NCBI GenBank assembly: GCA_963573305.1
Contig: OY754330.1
Location: forward strand, 2,046,001-2,110,000
DNA: 64,000 nt
Reading direction: 5' to 3'
Origin: Pyrrhosoma nymphula
Lineage: Eukaryota > Arthropoda > Insecta > Odonata > Coenagrionidae
Positions 25,001 to 34,348 of the stretch are shown in pieces (the stretch's first letter is position 1; the number at the start of each line of letters is the position of its first letter). Made by a program: the position numbers and the translations under genes. The notes under the pieces were generated by a model. That model was not told the origin of the DNA, did no database searches, and saw only the letters and a program-made list of their open reading frames with translations.

Positions 25001-28000
25001 CGATTAAAAAGTGATAGAGGCGCAGAAAGTGTCAGTGACTAAGAAGAATGAGTATTTGATGGAATTTGAACGAAAATATTACATTTAGGACAACATAAGA
25101 ATATTCCCGACTACTTATTGTTTATAGGAGACCTGCAGACGGTCACAAAATACCACCGACTTCTTCTGTCTATCTTAGGAAGCTTGAAAATTTAAATTTA
25201 GATCATCAATTATGCTACATTTGAATCTATCTGAAAATACTTATCAACGGGTTAACATCAGGCTAAACCTGATCATCGCGTGGCACACCCGAAGAACACT
25301 TTTGATCAACAGGTTAACATCTACATTTACGTAATACCGTGCAAGCCACCGCGAGGGCGTGTGGCAGAGGGTGAACTTTTGTTTTTCAGCTGTACTGATT
25401 ATCACTAAACTCCACTGACTCTGCTTTGATGAAATCGCGAGAATATTGAGCCGTGCGACCGGATAAGTTTACGCAGAATCACGTTAAATTATTTTTCTTT
25501 GCGTACGCTCCAGGAACATACTTGTTGTTCACGCCCTTCAGCCCTTGAAAAGAGTGGAGTCTTTTTAGGGTCCATGAAACATTCCAGAAATACACAAGTT
25601 ATGAATCTTTTTCATGTTGTTCATACACACTTTCAAATTAAATAGAAATTTATTTAATCACCGAGTGGTTGAACAGTGGACACCAGCTAGGATTCTTGGC
25701 GCATTGTGATTCAGTATGGGTAGTTGATTTACTTCGCACGTATTATCAATGATTATTTTACCTTTCGGGTATCCTGCGCTTTTAAGTAGCAGTATTCAGC
25801 CATATCTATGATATAGGTACGCAATTGCAATGATTGCAATGGTTGCAATGCAATCTAGTGCTCTAGTGGAAAGGGACAAGGGAGAGGTGAATGCCTTATG
25901 GGGGGCGGCATGTTCCCTCTGACCACATTGTTGAGTCCCTGTGTTGAGACAATGGGGATGGGGAGGACCGGTCTCCGCGAAGAATAATTTTCCACTGCCC
26001 AAAAACCTTACTCCATACGTTATATTGCACCCGCGACCCCTTCCACGCGGTATACCTCGGGTCAACATCCTCCGAGTTTATGCCCTTGCAAGCCAGTGCC
26101 CCTGCAGAAGGGTTGATCCGGAAGCAGGTAAAACCTTAGAGACGTCTGCCCATCAACTCTTACACCTGAGTGAATATAAGTTTTTTCTAGTCACATTACC
26201 AGGCGAATATTTCAAAACATTTAAATATCCACGAGTGAACACGTTTATCAAAATGATTTCTCGATTTAGGTGTTCTGGACTCTTATTAATTCCATACGTG
26301 GTTTGAAGGAAGTAACCATTCACACACAAAAATGAATCGATTCCGTCACATTTAAGAAAGATATCCAAACATTTTTGCGATAATATTTGCTGTGCAATAT
26401 GGTCGAATAATAGAACACCTGTCCATCAGAAGGGAAAGAGAGGATCAGCATATTGTAATTAGTATTCTCAGTTGCGATTTATGTTCGTAAGGAAATTTAC
26501 TAACTGCCATCCACACTTTCCGCAATCGGAGCAATTGGCCCCTCGAGAGGAGATCGCCGGGAGGCGGCTGGGTGCCCGCGCGTCCCGTTTGCGAACCCAT
26601 CCTGACGGGGAATTTCCAGCTAGACAATGCTTCCTCGGCGCCCCTCCCCTACGGGAGGAAGAGAATAGTGTGTGGCGATCCTTTGGCAGGGGGAGGAAGA
26701 CACGCGGCTCAATGCCACGTTTGGGCACAAGGCTAGAGCGAGAGTCGGGGGTATTTTGCCACCATCGTGAGAAGAAGCATTGAAAGAAGACTGACCGCCA
26801 GTAATCCCTTGGTCCCTTCCGCTAAGAAAGGAAAGGAGGGTGGAGGAGGGAAGGGGGTTTGTTTACGGTTAGAACTTCCTCAGGCTTCGCTAGGGGGAAG
26901 CCGTGTCGCAGCGATGCCAAATTTACAAAAAACTCCGGACTTAGAAATTTCGGCTCTGCAGTGGTAACTTTTCATTGGAAGTGCCTGTACAATTAAATTA
27001 CTAATGATGAAATAGAAACTTAAATAATGTTGCTCCAGTACAAACTACCCTGAATACTCAAGTTAAATTTTTTCTCACAAAATATGAATGTACTTAAATT
27101 AAATAATCTTTAATATCTACAACAGCATAAGATAGGTAAAATTTTTCAAACAAATACTGTAACGCTAAACGAGACAAGCGGCCATGGACAAAGTAGATTA
27201 GAGCGTTGGCTCGAGAGGGCGCACCAGTTGATTCGCCATGCACTCAGGGCCGTATCTCGGAAATTACTCGGCAGAAAGTGAAAATATTTGAGATGAAACA
27301 TATCAAATGTATAATAAGTCGCTGGGAATAACAGAAAAGCAGTTAAAAGAGCTGAGCGCTCCGTAATCACCAGGAATGACCGGAAAACAGTGAAAAATAC
27401 CAAAATTTCAAAACTTTAAGAGTACGATGCGGCACACCTTTCCCTTTTCTGGTTGCAATAATATAAAAAAATCAATTTGTTTTTTATCCAAATGGAACAA
27501 AAGTAATGGGTTTCCCAAAAGAAATTCTAATTTAAAAAAATAAGGACCACCTTGATGAGTATCAGCAAACACTATGTAGCAATTCCATCAAGAAGTAGTG
27601 ATTTGCTAGATCTTTGGGAGGCTTTTCACTACTATGGTTATTTGTAGCACCATGTTAACTGGAAATTCCAAAATCTAGAGTTATCCCAAGAAAGACAGCA
27701 ATGGGTGCTCTAGGTTCCAATCTGATGGAAAGCGTGTTGATGCATCAATTGTAATCTTCTTTAACCATCAAATGCATACATCTGAACAGAATATGATACA
27801 AGAGCACTCACTGTAAGTTAGTTAATAATTACAAGACTAGTTTTCCTTATGAAACATAGACATACCATGTTTAGGGAATAGTAGCCATCTAGATATTTGT
27901 CACACAAGGACACAAGGCACCAGAAGGCGTGTTCCGCAGGCATGTGCATCAGGAGAAAGGCCGCAAGGGGTGCCTGTGCTTGGCAATAGCCAATGTGAGG

Positions 28001-31000
28001 GTTCAGCACTGAATAAGCCTTGAGCACGTGAAACAAATCTTGCTGCCTAGAAGTCGAAATAAACACATCATTCACACACAAACCTGAGAGCTGATTTGGT
28101 AATGACTACAGATAAATGTATACAGCTAAAATAAAAGCAAAGACACAAATAACAGCACCGTAAGGAAAGTTAAAAGAAGTGATGAGAAAGATCAACGAGG
28201 CCAACAATTTTCTAACAAGGATTTTAGGAACGCGTTCTGATGAGTCAGTACACTGCAAATACCTGCTGAAGGTTGGTCGCGAGCAACTGTATGCTGTCTC
28301 TCGAGGTAGTCTTTTTAGAAAGGGAACCTAGCTTGATTAGAATAGTGAAAGCAGTCCTGGGCTTTGGTTTTTCTTGTGGCATACTGGCAAAAATGTGCCA
28401 AAACTGACCAGTAGAGTGGCATGACTGTTTTTAGGGAAAGCTGCACGTGGCATTGGCACTGCAAAGGCTGGTAACCTTGCATTCACTATTCCAGCTTAAA
28501 GCTAACAGTGTATGGCCTAAGCCATACGATGGGCGGTGGAAGCTGTAGTATAAAGGTTGGACCATCAACAGACAGGCATGGCAATACAAACTGGACAATT
28601 GGTACTTGGAATGTGAGATTTGTGAATAAAAATGAGAATGGGTTGATGAATGGAATGAAAAATATACGAGTGGATGTTTTATGCGTTTGTGAGACCTAGC
28701 ACAACAAGGGGTGGTGTGTTGTTACAACTGATGACGGTGAGTAGGCATTGTGGTCAGGAGTCGAAGATAGTGCGCACGGAAATCAAGACTTGATTCTCAA
28801 TGAGAGAGAGTTCAGATGCTATGAAGGCAATACCAGTTGAGTGTCCCCTAGATAACTCTGGGTTCGCATCAAAGTAAGTATTCAAAGAGTTTTGATTGTG
28901 GCATGCTATGCACCAAAGTGACAGCGTGAAAGATGAGCTTTTGGGGAAACAGAGTTTTTGAATGAATGTGATCCTGGTGAGAGAATAATTATACACATGC
29001 TACGACGACATGAATGGCTGGGTTGGTACAAGACGGGAAGCATCCGAGAGAGAGAGAGAGCGGTTGGGCATCTTGATGACCCTCGAGTGAGTGTGATAAC
29101 GGTGAAAACTTGGCGAGTGTGAGCTTGGAAAAAGGATTGTTTTTCTTGGCCACGGGAAAAACATCATGATTAATTTTAGGGGTTTTTTTACAAGGCTAAC
29201 GCATTGTAGTATTAAAGTAAATGAATATAATGTTGCCACTTTTTGTGTACTTTTACAAATGAGATAAGTGCTATTACTGCTGCGGCCTCACATGCGCTCA
29301 AATTTAGCACTTTTTTAGGGAATCAGGGATTGCCCACAATCAGACGACCACCAAAGGTCCATCCCAAGGTCTCACACACCCTTCGCAATTCAGTGATCAC
29401 TCTTTTTGCCAGCACGTCTTGCGTAGACGAAAACAAAAACGTATTGATTGCTGCGTGAGCATAGTGGGTCTCCCATGGCCACGCCATATCCCTCGTGATA
29501 TCCTCATCCATGTGTCATTGTTATTTCATTTGGTCTATGACTAAGTCATCAACCAGGAATTAGCGAAAATCATGAAAGGATTCTAAAATGTTGATGCAGA
29601 GAACTTAGACGAATAGCCAAAGAGAGATGAAAGTGACTTCCAGCATATGACTGATAGAGACATTGTTTACGCCACGATCGTACAAGGAGGAGAGGGAGGG
29701 AGTGGGGAGAGTGGACGTAACGGGAGGAGTAAAGATGAGGGGAACAGCGAACGCATGAGTCAGCCCCACACGCTCAACTTCCTAATTGGTTTGCTACAGT
29801 ATACAGAGTAGTGGGAATACAGTGACATTATGGCTGCTAAAAAGATATGCAGCCGGGTGAAGAAAACTCTCAATGAGTCCATGAAACTATCTAAAATAAC
29901 GGACTATGTGGGCAAATAATAATATATTTTTTTTACATATACATACTATGAACATTATCAAAAATAAAAGTGAAAGTTTGGATTATCCGTGTTTTATGAT
30001 TATTTGTGCGTCCTTTCCCCAACATTAGCCCAAATAATCGAGAGTTCACTGAATTTTGCTCCAACTATTTTACCTTAAAAAAGGGTAGTAGCTTCACAAA
30101 CAACCATGTAAGAACCAAGTAGATATATTTTCACTTTAAATCACTACCGTTGCAATGGATTTTTTAACAATAAAAGGTAGGGTTCTAATTAACTTTTTCT
30201 ATTACACCTCACAAGAGAATTAAATATAACAACAACACAACCTGAAATATCACTCAAGCACTTATGTCATTTACACAACCACAACATAAGTTTGGATGGG
30301 GAAATTAATTCTTCTCCACATCAACTTCTATGGAAGGATCAAATTCACAGTTATTCACCATCTAGAACAGTTGAAAATTTCCATTTCAATATAAGTTAAA
30401 TGCAGAGTCATTCAAAATCATATTTTTTTTTGCAAAGCACTAAAATTCATAATTCAATGGAAATATTCGGCAGGTTAATCATTTACGTCCCAATAGCAAG
30501 CTATTGTTTTTTTAAATGGTTAGCATTTTCATTTTAAAAGTTAGATTTTCCCTATCAATCCATAGTACGTTGATTGAGTGAATTCAACGCATGCCACACT
30601 CACTGAAAACTTGCCGATTAAGGTTTCTTATTATCTTTTCAACCTTACCAACACAGTTCCTAATGCTGGGAAGAATACCAAGAATCCAGCATGAAAACAT
30701 AGTCAATTGGAGCAGAATTAAATGGCTACACATGGCACATAATATAGCATTCATCGCAGACCGCCCTTGTACCACCACAAAATCTGATAGAACAATAGAG
30801 GGCTCATTGATAACCAAAGGCACTCTAAATTCACGTATGTTTAATGGTTATTAAAAATCATGGTTTTCACGGTTGAGTGGCCACTGTGGCATCAACTCAG
30901 AGGAGGGTACCGACGCCACGATTAAGAACAAGTACACATAATGATCATCATCAATCAACATTTAGGGAAAGCTAATATGTTTCTTAAGCCTAATTAAATT

Positions 31001-33619
31001 ACTCAAGGAAGAAATAAAAATATGGTGTTTTCCTCAAAAATTAAGATTGCAATGAAACCTGAGTAATGATAGGTACGTACTATATAAAGTAGGAAATTAT
31101 ACTCAAACTGATGAAACTCAAGATGTTGATGACAACACAAAAAGTGGTTCTAAGATCCATTCAAGAAAAATTAATAATGGAGTTGAAGGAAAATAAAAGA
31201 AAGCAATCAAGAATAAGTAGCGACTAACTCTTAAAGAGATTAGAAACAAGATCAGGGAGAAAAAATGCAAGAGGACTGAAAAAGTATAATTAAATTCAGC
31301 TGTTGATACACAAATGTTATTTTTTGAGCAAAACAATGTTTAAATGTATTATGTAATTGTGAAGAGAGACGGTCTGCAAGGGTTTTAACAAAGGAATGCA
31401 ATTTGACATACCCATGGCCTTTTTCCGTCATAAACATTTCGTGGAATGGAAACTGACGGTGGAGGTCTTTTTGTATGTCGTCAATCCATCGGGGGTCTCC
31501 CTCTTGCGCTATGAGGTTGGCGTACGTGATGCGATTGCCTGGGGCCGGCATCACGGGGCCCTTTGCCCCCACCTCCACGTCGGGCAGCATGCCCGTGCCC
31601 GTGGGCAGCATGTGGCCGTCCATGAGCAGCTTCCCACCGCACAGGTACTGCCACGCCCGAGGCCTCACCGACGGCGGGATTCCCTTCCGACAACGCTCCC
31701 GCACCTGAAATGCAATATAATCAGCGTGTGTCACATCCATGTCACTGAGACGGATAAAAAAATCTATTCTAAAAAATAAATATTAGTCTTAAACAGGACA
31801 CCTTCTCCCATAAGATGCATATTATTAAAAACCAGCAAGCAACCTATGAACAACATTCACTGAACTACAAAATATTGGAAAATATTTGCTATTCAAGCAA
31901 GAGAATTTTTAAGAGCACTTGATAATGCATCACCCAACATGAAATGTAAAATATCGAATAAGAGTCTTTAAATTGACAATGACAAGCAGGAAATAAAAAA
32001 TCCAGGATTTCCATGAGTCCACGATTTGATTTTTCTAGTAGTAGTAATTTTGTTTAACTTGCTCCGACAGCTAAGGTCATTTTGCACATATTGACTGCAT
32101 CACGTGCAGACAGGGGCAACAGCACACTCGGACGAATCGGAGGATCACCCCTACAAACCCAAGCTGAACCGAACGATTCTTAACTTCGGTGACTGATCGG
32201 GAACCGGTGTTTCCATCGTGGAAGGCCGTTGCCCTTGATTTTTCTAATGTGTACTTACTAAACTCAGAAAAAAGAATTTGCAGCTGTTTTTAGCATCTAT
32301 TATTATTTGTTTTATACCTACATAGTGAAAATATTTATGTATTACCATTAGAATAAATCCATACATGTTGAATACCTAATCGTCTACGGTATGCTGTTAA
32401 TAACTCCCATCATGCATCTGAAATTTTGCACTGCTTTCATTGCACCCCAAAAACATTTTTCATGGATACGTATCACTGCTATTCCGAAAGTCTAAACCAA
32501 TAAATTAAGAAAAAAATTAAAACAGGAAAACATGTTGGAGGAGAAAAAATAAGCTTTGCTAGCGCACAGCGATTCTGGCAGAGAAGAAAGAAGATCTGGA
32601 GAGAAAGTTCAATTGCATGGATAAAAAAACTGGAAAAATAATTAGGTACTTTAGGATTGATGCAAAAGGAAAAATTCAAAGAAAAGTTATTGAAAGGAAG
32701 ACAGTCATGCCTGCCGCAAATACGGCGATGAAATACGTAGAAATTGCCACAAGATAAAATCGGCCTCGACCAGGAATTGAACCATGGACTTTTGGCACGG
32801 TCCTTTTTCATCTCGTGGCAATTTATACGTGTTATTGAAAGGAATCAAGAAGATAGAGTCACCGCCAAACATGGAGAAGAAAGAGGGCAGAAAGCAGCGG
32901 AGATGAGGTGCAATCGACAAATGATAAAACGGATAGAGAGAATCACCGATCAACAAGTCCTATTGACAAAAGTGGGAGAGATAATGTTCGATACAAACTC
33001 TGAGAAGAAGAATTGACGGATTGATGGAAAGAAAATAGACTTCAAGGATGAAATAAGGAGTGAAGGGCATACAGTGAGCTGAAGAAAGATTTTGCACAAG
33101 TAAGTAAATTCCTGTAGTTTTTCAGGTTCAACAAGAGTGATTTCATCACCACCTCAACTTGTCTCAATTGGTAGATCGCTAATAATGTGTAATAATGTAT
33201 TGAAATACATATTTTATATCCCGAAGGAACGTTCAAGTAATAGCACCGTTCACAAAGAGAGAAAAAGTAAGAACACTTTCAAAGGAAAAGAAGATATGTA
33301 CCAATATTTGAAGAGCGCTAAATGAACATATGGGATTATTCAGGGACTGACCACAATCTCTTAAAAAAATAACACAATACAAATTTATCATACCTGAGAG
33401 CACATAGCTGTGCTTTTAAACTGCTAATTATCGATCACTATGAGATATACAGGAAAAAATTGAAAACGCATGCCTGCATGATGATGATACATATATCAGG
33501 TTTAGATAATTAAGCTTACTTTTTTGTACTTCTTTGTCATGTATTTCTCCCAGCTGTTGAGCATGGATATCCATTTCAATTCCCTTCTAAGCAGGACACT
33601 CGCTGGAATTATCTGCTTC
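9253..33619 (-). CDS. TBC1D10: TBC1D10-family Rab GTPase-activating protein, 5'-incomplete, eight coding exons
   Basis: In - strand order the exons are 33619-33520, 31704-31412, 28046-27866, 22857-22783, 15291-15177, 10210-10056, 9658-9571 and 9344-9253. All phases agree, giving about 365 residues and a stop. The order of blocks is that of TBC1D10A/B/C (EPI64): RRELKWISMLNSWEKYM, CRKGIPPSVRPRAWQYL, IQKDLHRQFPFHEMF, GYCQAQAPLAAFLLMHMPAE, LYMTEWFLCVYTRTLPW, ILRIWDMFLCEG, VALVLLRFGLG. The arginine finger (IxxDxxR) and glutamine finger (YCQ) of catalytic TBC domains are both present. The family acts on Rabs such as Rab35 and Rab27 at the plasma membrane and vesicles. An extra loop of about 26 residues lies between the RAWQYL helix and GDPRW. 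The N-terminal exon or exons were not found. The symbol is given at family level; the 10A/B/C paralogue is not resolved. Confidence 0.88.
9571..9658 (-). CDS. TBC1D10: TBC1D10 exon: post-TBC helix
   Basis: The acceptor is aatctttctag and the donor GTAAAC. It encodes IQRLNLTDEDFQKEHQRQL, a charged post-TBC helix where the human proteins have a VTEALIEREN-type segment. Confidence 0.8.
10056..10210 (-). CDS. TBC1D10: TBC1D10 exon: end of TBC domain
   Basis: The acceptor is ttcccttgcag and the donor GTAAGA. It encodes GIKIVFKVALVLLRFGLG and then TMYETLEVLRNLPSHVMEEE, matching the family's last TBC helices. Confidence 0.9.
10353..10441. mobile_element. hAT-type terminus
   Basis: The sequence begins cagagttgggcagtatcg and is rich in AAATACATGTATTT-like palindromes, typical of hAT ends of the CAGAGTTGGGCAGTA type. 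It is the plausible left end of the decayed hAT whose coding pieces start near 10746. The matching right end was not found. Confidence 0.5.
10441..10640 (+). mobile_element. non-LTR retrotransposon fragment (reverse transcriptase palm)
   Basis: The translation contains FFDLSKAFNQVNHEWFITKL followed by GIRG and SYVSERS, the region around catalytic motif A and the next helix of non-LTR reverse transcriptases, with the second Asp of AFD changed to Asn. Both ends are truncated, and it sits inside the hAT relic. Confidence 0.6.
10746..11575 (+). pseudogene. decayed hAT transposase (left part)
   Basis: Separate frames give RIRGTHTYDRIAEML and LTITDNGANFAKAFKEFG (10772-10975, including the second catalytic Asp region). 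An acidic linker follows near 11135, then EYVKAFKPLAITLDHLQGSN with YGQLLPT (11215-11320), then a shifted frame with ATCTHSFFLMTWLPADI (11435-11510). This is the order in hAT/ZBED-like transposases. Stops and frameshifts show it is dead. It is interrupted at about 11576. Confidence 0.72.
12428..12605. mobile_element. hAT MITE, 178 bp, with perfect 8-bp target duplication
   Basis: The ends are CAGGGTTTCTCAAACT and AGTTTGGGAATCCCTG. The flanks 12420-12427 and 12606-12613 are both tgctacag. It interrupts the start of the first tandem unit of the surrounding element. Confidence 0.9.
12608..13080 (+). repeat. three tandem units of about 140-170 bp
   Basis: Units start near 12608, 12780 and 12936. 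Each opens with cta(c)agatttgaagacgag-like sequence, then ggactgcgcatg, gaatagc and ttgagttgtttcatttcaat. They lie inside the 11912-14180 element. The similarity is high but not perfect. Confidence 0.8.
14505..14608 (-). repeat. tRNA-derived SINE head
   Basis: On the - strand tagcttaactggttaaagca resembles a Pol III A box, and tgtttgaatccggg, about 35 bases later, resembles a B box with a T-arm. The copy sits next to the decayed hAT. Confidence 0.6.
15177..15291 (-). CDS. TBC1D10: TBC1D10 exon: LYMTEWF...WDMF
   Basis: The acceptor is tttttatttttag and the donor GTTTGT. It encodes KKQKIAPILYMTEWFLCVYT and RTLPWTTILRIWDMFLCE. This is the most diagnostic exon and lies between two large introns filled with mobile DNA. 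Confidence 0.9.
15867..19063 (+). mobile_element. hAT transposon, 3,197 bp, nearly complete but inactivated
   Basis: The termini TAGGGATGAGTCGATTCC and GGAATCGACTCATCCCTA are perfect inverted repeats with subterminal GAATCG repeats. The flanks 15859-15866 and 19064-19071 are atatatat, consistent with the 8-bp hAT duplication but lying in a TA tract. It carries a recognisable transposase on + and lies in a TBC1D10 intron. Confidence 0.88.
16760..18595 (+). pseudogene. hAT transposase of the 15867-19063 element, three visible lesions
   Basis: Exon 16760-17512 has YVAITTDMWTSIANEDYM (first Asp), VVAIIRDNGTDITAAL (second Asp), ISCVAHTLQLVIKDGL (CxxH) and DEPTRWNSSLHML. Exon 17938-18595 has VIPLIHTVKN, a long linker and then the C-terminal dimerisation region with SERLFSTAGNI. 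The exons join in phase, but the donor reads GAG|ATAGGT where GTAGGT is expected. A ten-A run at 18366-18375 has one A too many, shifting the frame before NLDPKDGEKV. No N-terminal BED zinc finger was found upstream. Function is transposition of its own family; this copy looks dead. Confidence 0.85.
19064..19091. repeat. (TA)n microsatellite
   Basis: This is an uninterrupted TA tract between the right end of the hAT and the left end of the LTR. It obscures both target duplications. Confidence 0.9.
19092..20305 (+). mobile_element. probable solo LTR (Gypsy-like ends)
   Basis: It starts TGTGACGG and ends CGTCACA, the TG...CA ends with short inverted repeats expected of an LTR. A TATA-like tataaga at 19273 and a polyadenylation signal AATAAA at 20017-20022 fit U3-R-U5 order on the + strand. 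No primer-binding site, gag or pol follows, so it would be a solo LTR. No clear target duplication is visible because the flanks are A/T tracts. Confidence 0.55.
20348..20382 (+). ncRNA. hammerhead-like hairpin motif
   Basis: The order is CTGAAGA, one extra A, stem GGTGG/CCACC with a 7-base loop, GAA, palindrome AAATTT, then A. The bases flanking the core can pair (G before, C after). The downstream gagtgtctttttatgtgttt resembles the sequence downstream of the motifs at 59697 and 60271. It stands just after a TA tract with no partner copy seen. Catalysis is not shown. Confidence 0.4.
20445..20484 (-). repeat. SINE tail fragment, separated from its head by an insertion
   Basis: The sequence caaataatatttcgttcaaa-like matches the reverse complement of the tail of the SINE at 59851-60078. 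The SINE continues at 22054, after the 20485-22053 element. Confidence 0.7.
20485..22053. mobile_element. unclassified non-autonomous DNA element, 1,569 bp, inserted in a SINE
   Basis: Removing these bases and one copy of GT restores the uninterrupted SINE sequence (caaacaggt + ggtgaaag), known from the copy at 59851-60078. The ends, CCCAAGAAGCACCAAGG and the complement of CCCAGGCAGAGCCAATG, form imperfect inverted repeats. Both ends carry arrays of self-complementary TGCATTAAATG-type words. The duplication is GT or at most GGT. No coding sequence was recognised; the interior holds a two-unit tandem repeat. Confidence 0.75.
20934..21345 (+). repeat. two tandem units of about 206 bp
   Basis: Unit 1 starts near 20934 and unit 2 near 21140. 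Both open with cgatgtaaaca and share agtcaagnaaatgtt, taaattgtgtt, gtgattattatgctt-like and gtacgaaggataaagtacca. They are diverged but alignable throughout. Confidence 0.8.
22054..22201 (-). repeat. tRNA-derived SINE, head and body
   Basis: On the - strand cggtggtctgagcattcag resembles an A box and gtggttcgattcccgg is a perfect Pol III B box. The body ccatcattccatcttcacat matches the SINE at 59851. The 5' end is truncated at about 22201. Confidence 0.75.
22201..22320 (+). repeat. SINE tail in opposite orientation
   Basis: gtttcctatcctctttcacc, then tttgaacgaaatatttatt and gtgaatgaatgaatggtta match the tail of the SINE at 59851-60078 on the + strand. It abuts a - strand copy, giving an inverted SINE pair. 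Confidence 0.75.
22783..22857 (-). CDS. TBC1D10: TBC1D10 exon (75 bp)
   Basis: The acceptor is ttttttcag and the donor GTAAGA, with exactly 25 codons in phase 0. It encodes ETLQLDGDILFALLKRVAPN and then VYKHL, matching the family's LDGEIFFALLRR segment. Confidence 0.88.
23492..26991. mobile_element. 3.5-kb element with about 200-bp terminal inverted repeats, nested
   Basis: tgtacaggcacttccaatg at 23492 and its complement ending at 26991 open arms of about 200 bp that are nearly identical. Both arms contain ctgcagagccgaaatttc and taatcccttggtcccttcc. Because the arms match, similar 60-aa frames appear in both. These are arm sequence, not genes. The interior is mixed: AT-rich in the centre and GC-rich at 26500-26760. 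No transposase was recognised. Confidence 0.75.
25318..25378 (-). repeat. fragment of CR1-like LINE 3' UTR
   Basis: catctacatttacg, ccgtgcaagccaccgcgagg and gcgtgtggcagagggt correspond to the 3'-UTR of the CR1-like copies at 54655 and 44930. The fragment lies inside the 23492-26991 element. Confidence 0.55.
27866..28046 (-). CDS. TBC1D10: TBC1D10 exon: glutamine finger
   Basis: The acceptor is gtcgacttctag-like (..acttctag) and the donor GTATGT. It encodes QQDLFHVLKAYSVL, GYCQAQAPLAAFLLMHMPAE and CDKYLDGYYSLNM. YCQ is the catalytic glutamine motif. Confidence 0.92.
28047..28499. other. TBC1D10 intron, no recognised element
   Basis: This is AT-rich sequence next to exon 27866-28046. I saw no bounded repeat or coding signal. 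Confidence 0.5.
28500..29230 (+). pseudogene. LINE endonuclease relic (RTE/CFDP2-like)
   Basis: One frame gives TNWTIGTWNVRFVNKNENG and MKNIRVDVLCVCET, the N-terminal APE-type endonuclease signature of RTE-like elements. Later frames give GLILNERE-like, VLIVACYAPK and a WLGWYKTGSIRERERAVGHL segment, in the family's order. Stops and frameshifts are frequent. No reverse transcriptase follows here. Confidence 0.65.
29231..31411. other. TBC1D10 intron without recognised gene
   Basis: This is AT-rich intron sequence. An open frame at 30591-30854 (+) with an overlapping - frame has no recognisable domain. I see no bounded mobile element. Confidence 0.5.
31412..31704 (-). CDS. TBC1D10: TBC1D10 exon: TBC start, extra loop and arginine finger
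   Basis: The acceptor is tattgcatttcag and the donor GTATGT; it runs from phase 0 to two bases of a split codon. It encodes VRERCRKGIPPSVRPRAWQY, then a Gly/Pro-rich loop, GDPRWIDDIQKDLHRQFPFH and EKGHG. The middle is clearly more GC-rich than the other exons, and this is the part that encodes the extra loop. The - frame is the coding one; a + frame through the same bases is a shadow. Confidence 0.9.
31705..33519. other. TBC1D10 intron with a tRNA-like hairpin near 32742-32822
   Basis: At 32742-32822 aaattgccacaagat and atctcgtggcaattt are inverted around a - strand B-box-like ggttcaattcc, as in a truncated SINE or foldback. The word ttattgaaaggaa recurs at about 32686 and 32830. The rest shows nothing recognisable. 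Confidence 0.4.
33520..33619 (-). CDS. TBC1D10: TBC1D10 exon: region just N-terminal of the TBC domain
   Basis: The acceptor is ttctcgtttcag and the donor GTAAGC. One base completes a preceding codon, then it encodes KQIIPASVLLRRELKWISML and NSWEKYMTKKYKK. The (R/E)RELKW...W block precedes the TBC domain in the family. Confidence 0.82.
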
Positions 33620-34114
33620 CTGAAACGAGAAAAGGAAATGGTTTTCAATATAAGTGATAAGTCTTCATTGCATTTAATTTGAATGCTTAATTTAATTTTA
33701 AACATGACAAACTTTTAACACAGCAACATTTGCTGAGATGAAATTTTGCCAAAATAAGTACAATTAACTGACACGGAACAGGTGAACAGAAGGATGGGCT
33801 TTCAAATCAGACCATTACATTCATAAGCGATTCAGTCGTAGTTACCCCGCAGAACATCTAAGTAAAGGGATAGAAAAAAAAACGAAAGAAAATTTTTTTA
33901 AATCATGTTTTTCTAAAAAAATAAAATTTTATTAAAAAAATCTAAAAAAGAAATACCTTAACATCATAGATATGTACTAAAAAAGAAAAAATAATATTTT
34001 CTCAAGTGAATGAAATTTTAGCCTCGTACTGGAAATAGTCAATTTCAATTCAAGGAAATTAGCCACACTTATGAACATAAATAGAAAAAAAATATGTTTA
34101 AAAAAATATGACAT

Positions 34115-34346
34115 TTTTAAAGTTGTCTATTTATGCAAGACCACAACAAGGAAAGCATGGGGCACTCTTTCATATTCGATATCAACGTAAATTCATTAAA
34201 TTTGAAGATTTTGGTATCCAATGGAATAGAGCGCTTCAATATACAATTTCTAGAAAATCTTTAAATGAAGTTAAGATGCGAACAATATAAATAAGGTCCC
34301 CATAATGCTTGTCTCGTAGTGGTCTTGCATAAATAGACAGCTTTAA
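34115..34346. mobile_element. short MITE with about 30-bp inverted ends
   Basis: tgtctatttatgcaagacca near 34122 and its complement near 34337 are inverted, extended by ttaaag/ctttaa at the edges. The interior is non-coding. Its right end directly abuts the hAT terminus at 34349. Confidence 0.6.
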
Positions 34347-34348
34347 AC

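Larger units (their letters stand above)
22997..27557. mobile_element. long-TIR element split by a second element
   Basis: AAGGTGGTCCTTATTTTTTT at 22997 is mirrored by its complement ending near 27557. The inverted similarity continues inward for about 165-175 bp (for example tattattgcaa and gtgcggca blocks). Without the inner insertion it is about 1.06 kb and has no recognised coding. The target duplication is unclear. It lies between two TBC1D10 exons. Confidence 0.65.

Noticed and set aside
26767..26967. Near-identical 62-66 codon frames at 23516-23704 (-) and 26767-26967 (+), at first taken for a duplicated gene
   Set aside because: Both are the terminal inverted repeats of one element, so the match is explained by the arms.
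30591..30854. 87-codon + strand frame and overlapping 79-codon - frame
   Set aside because: Neither has a recognisable domain; both lie in an intron of TBC1D10.
31396..31779. + strand frames across the TBC1D10 exon
   Set aside because: They are shadows of the - strand coding exon, which has the conserved TBC residues and the splice sites.
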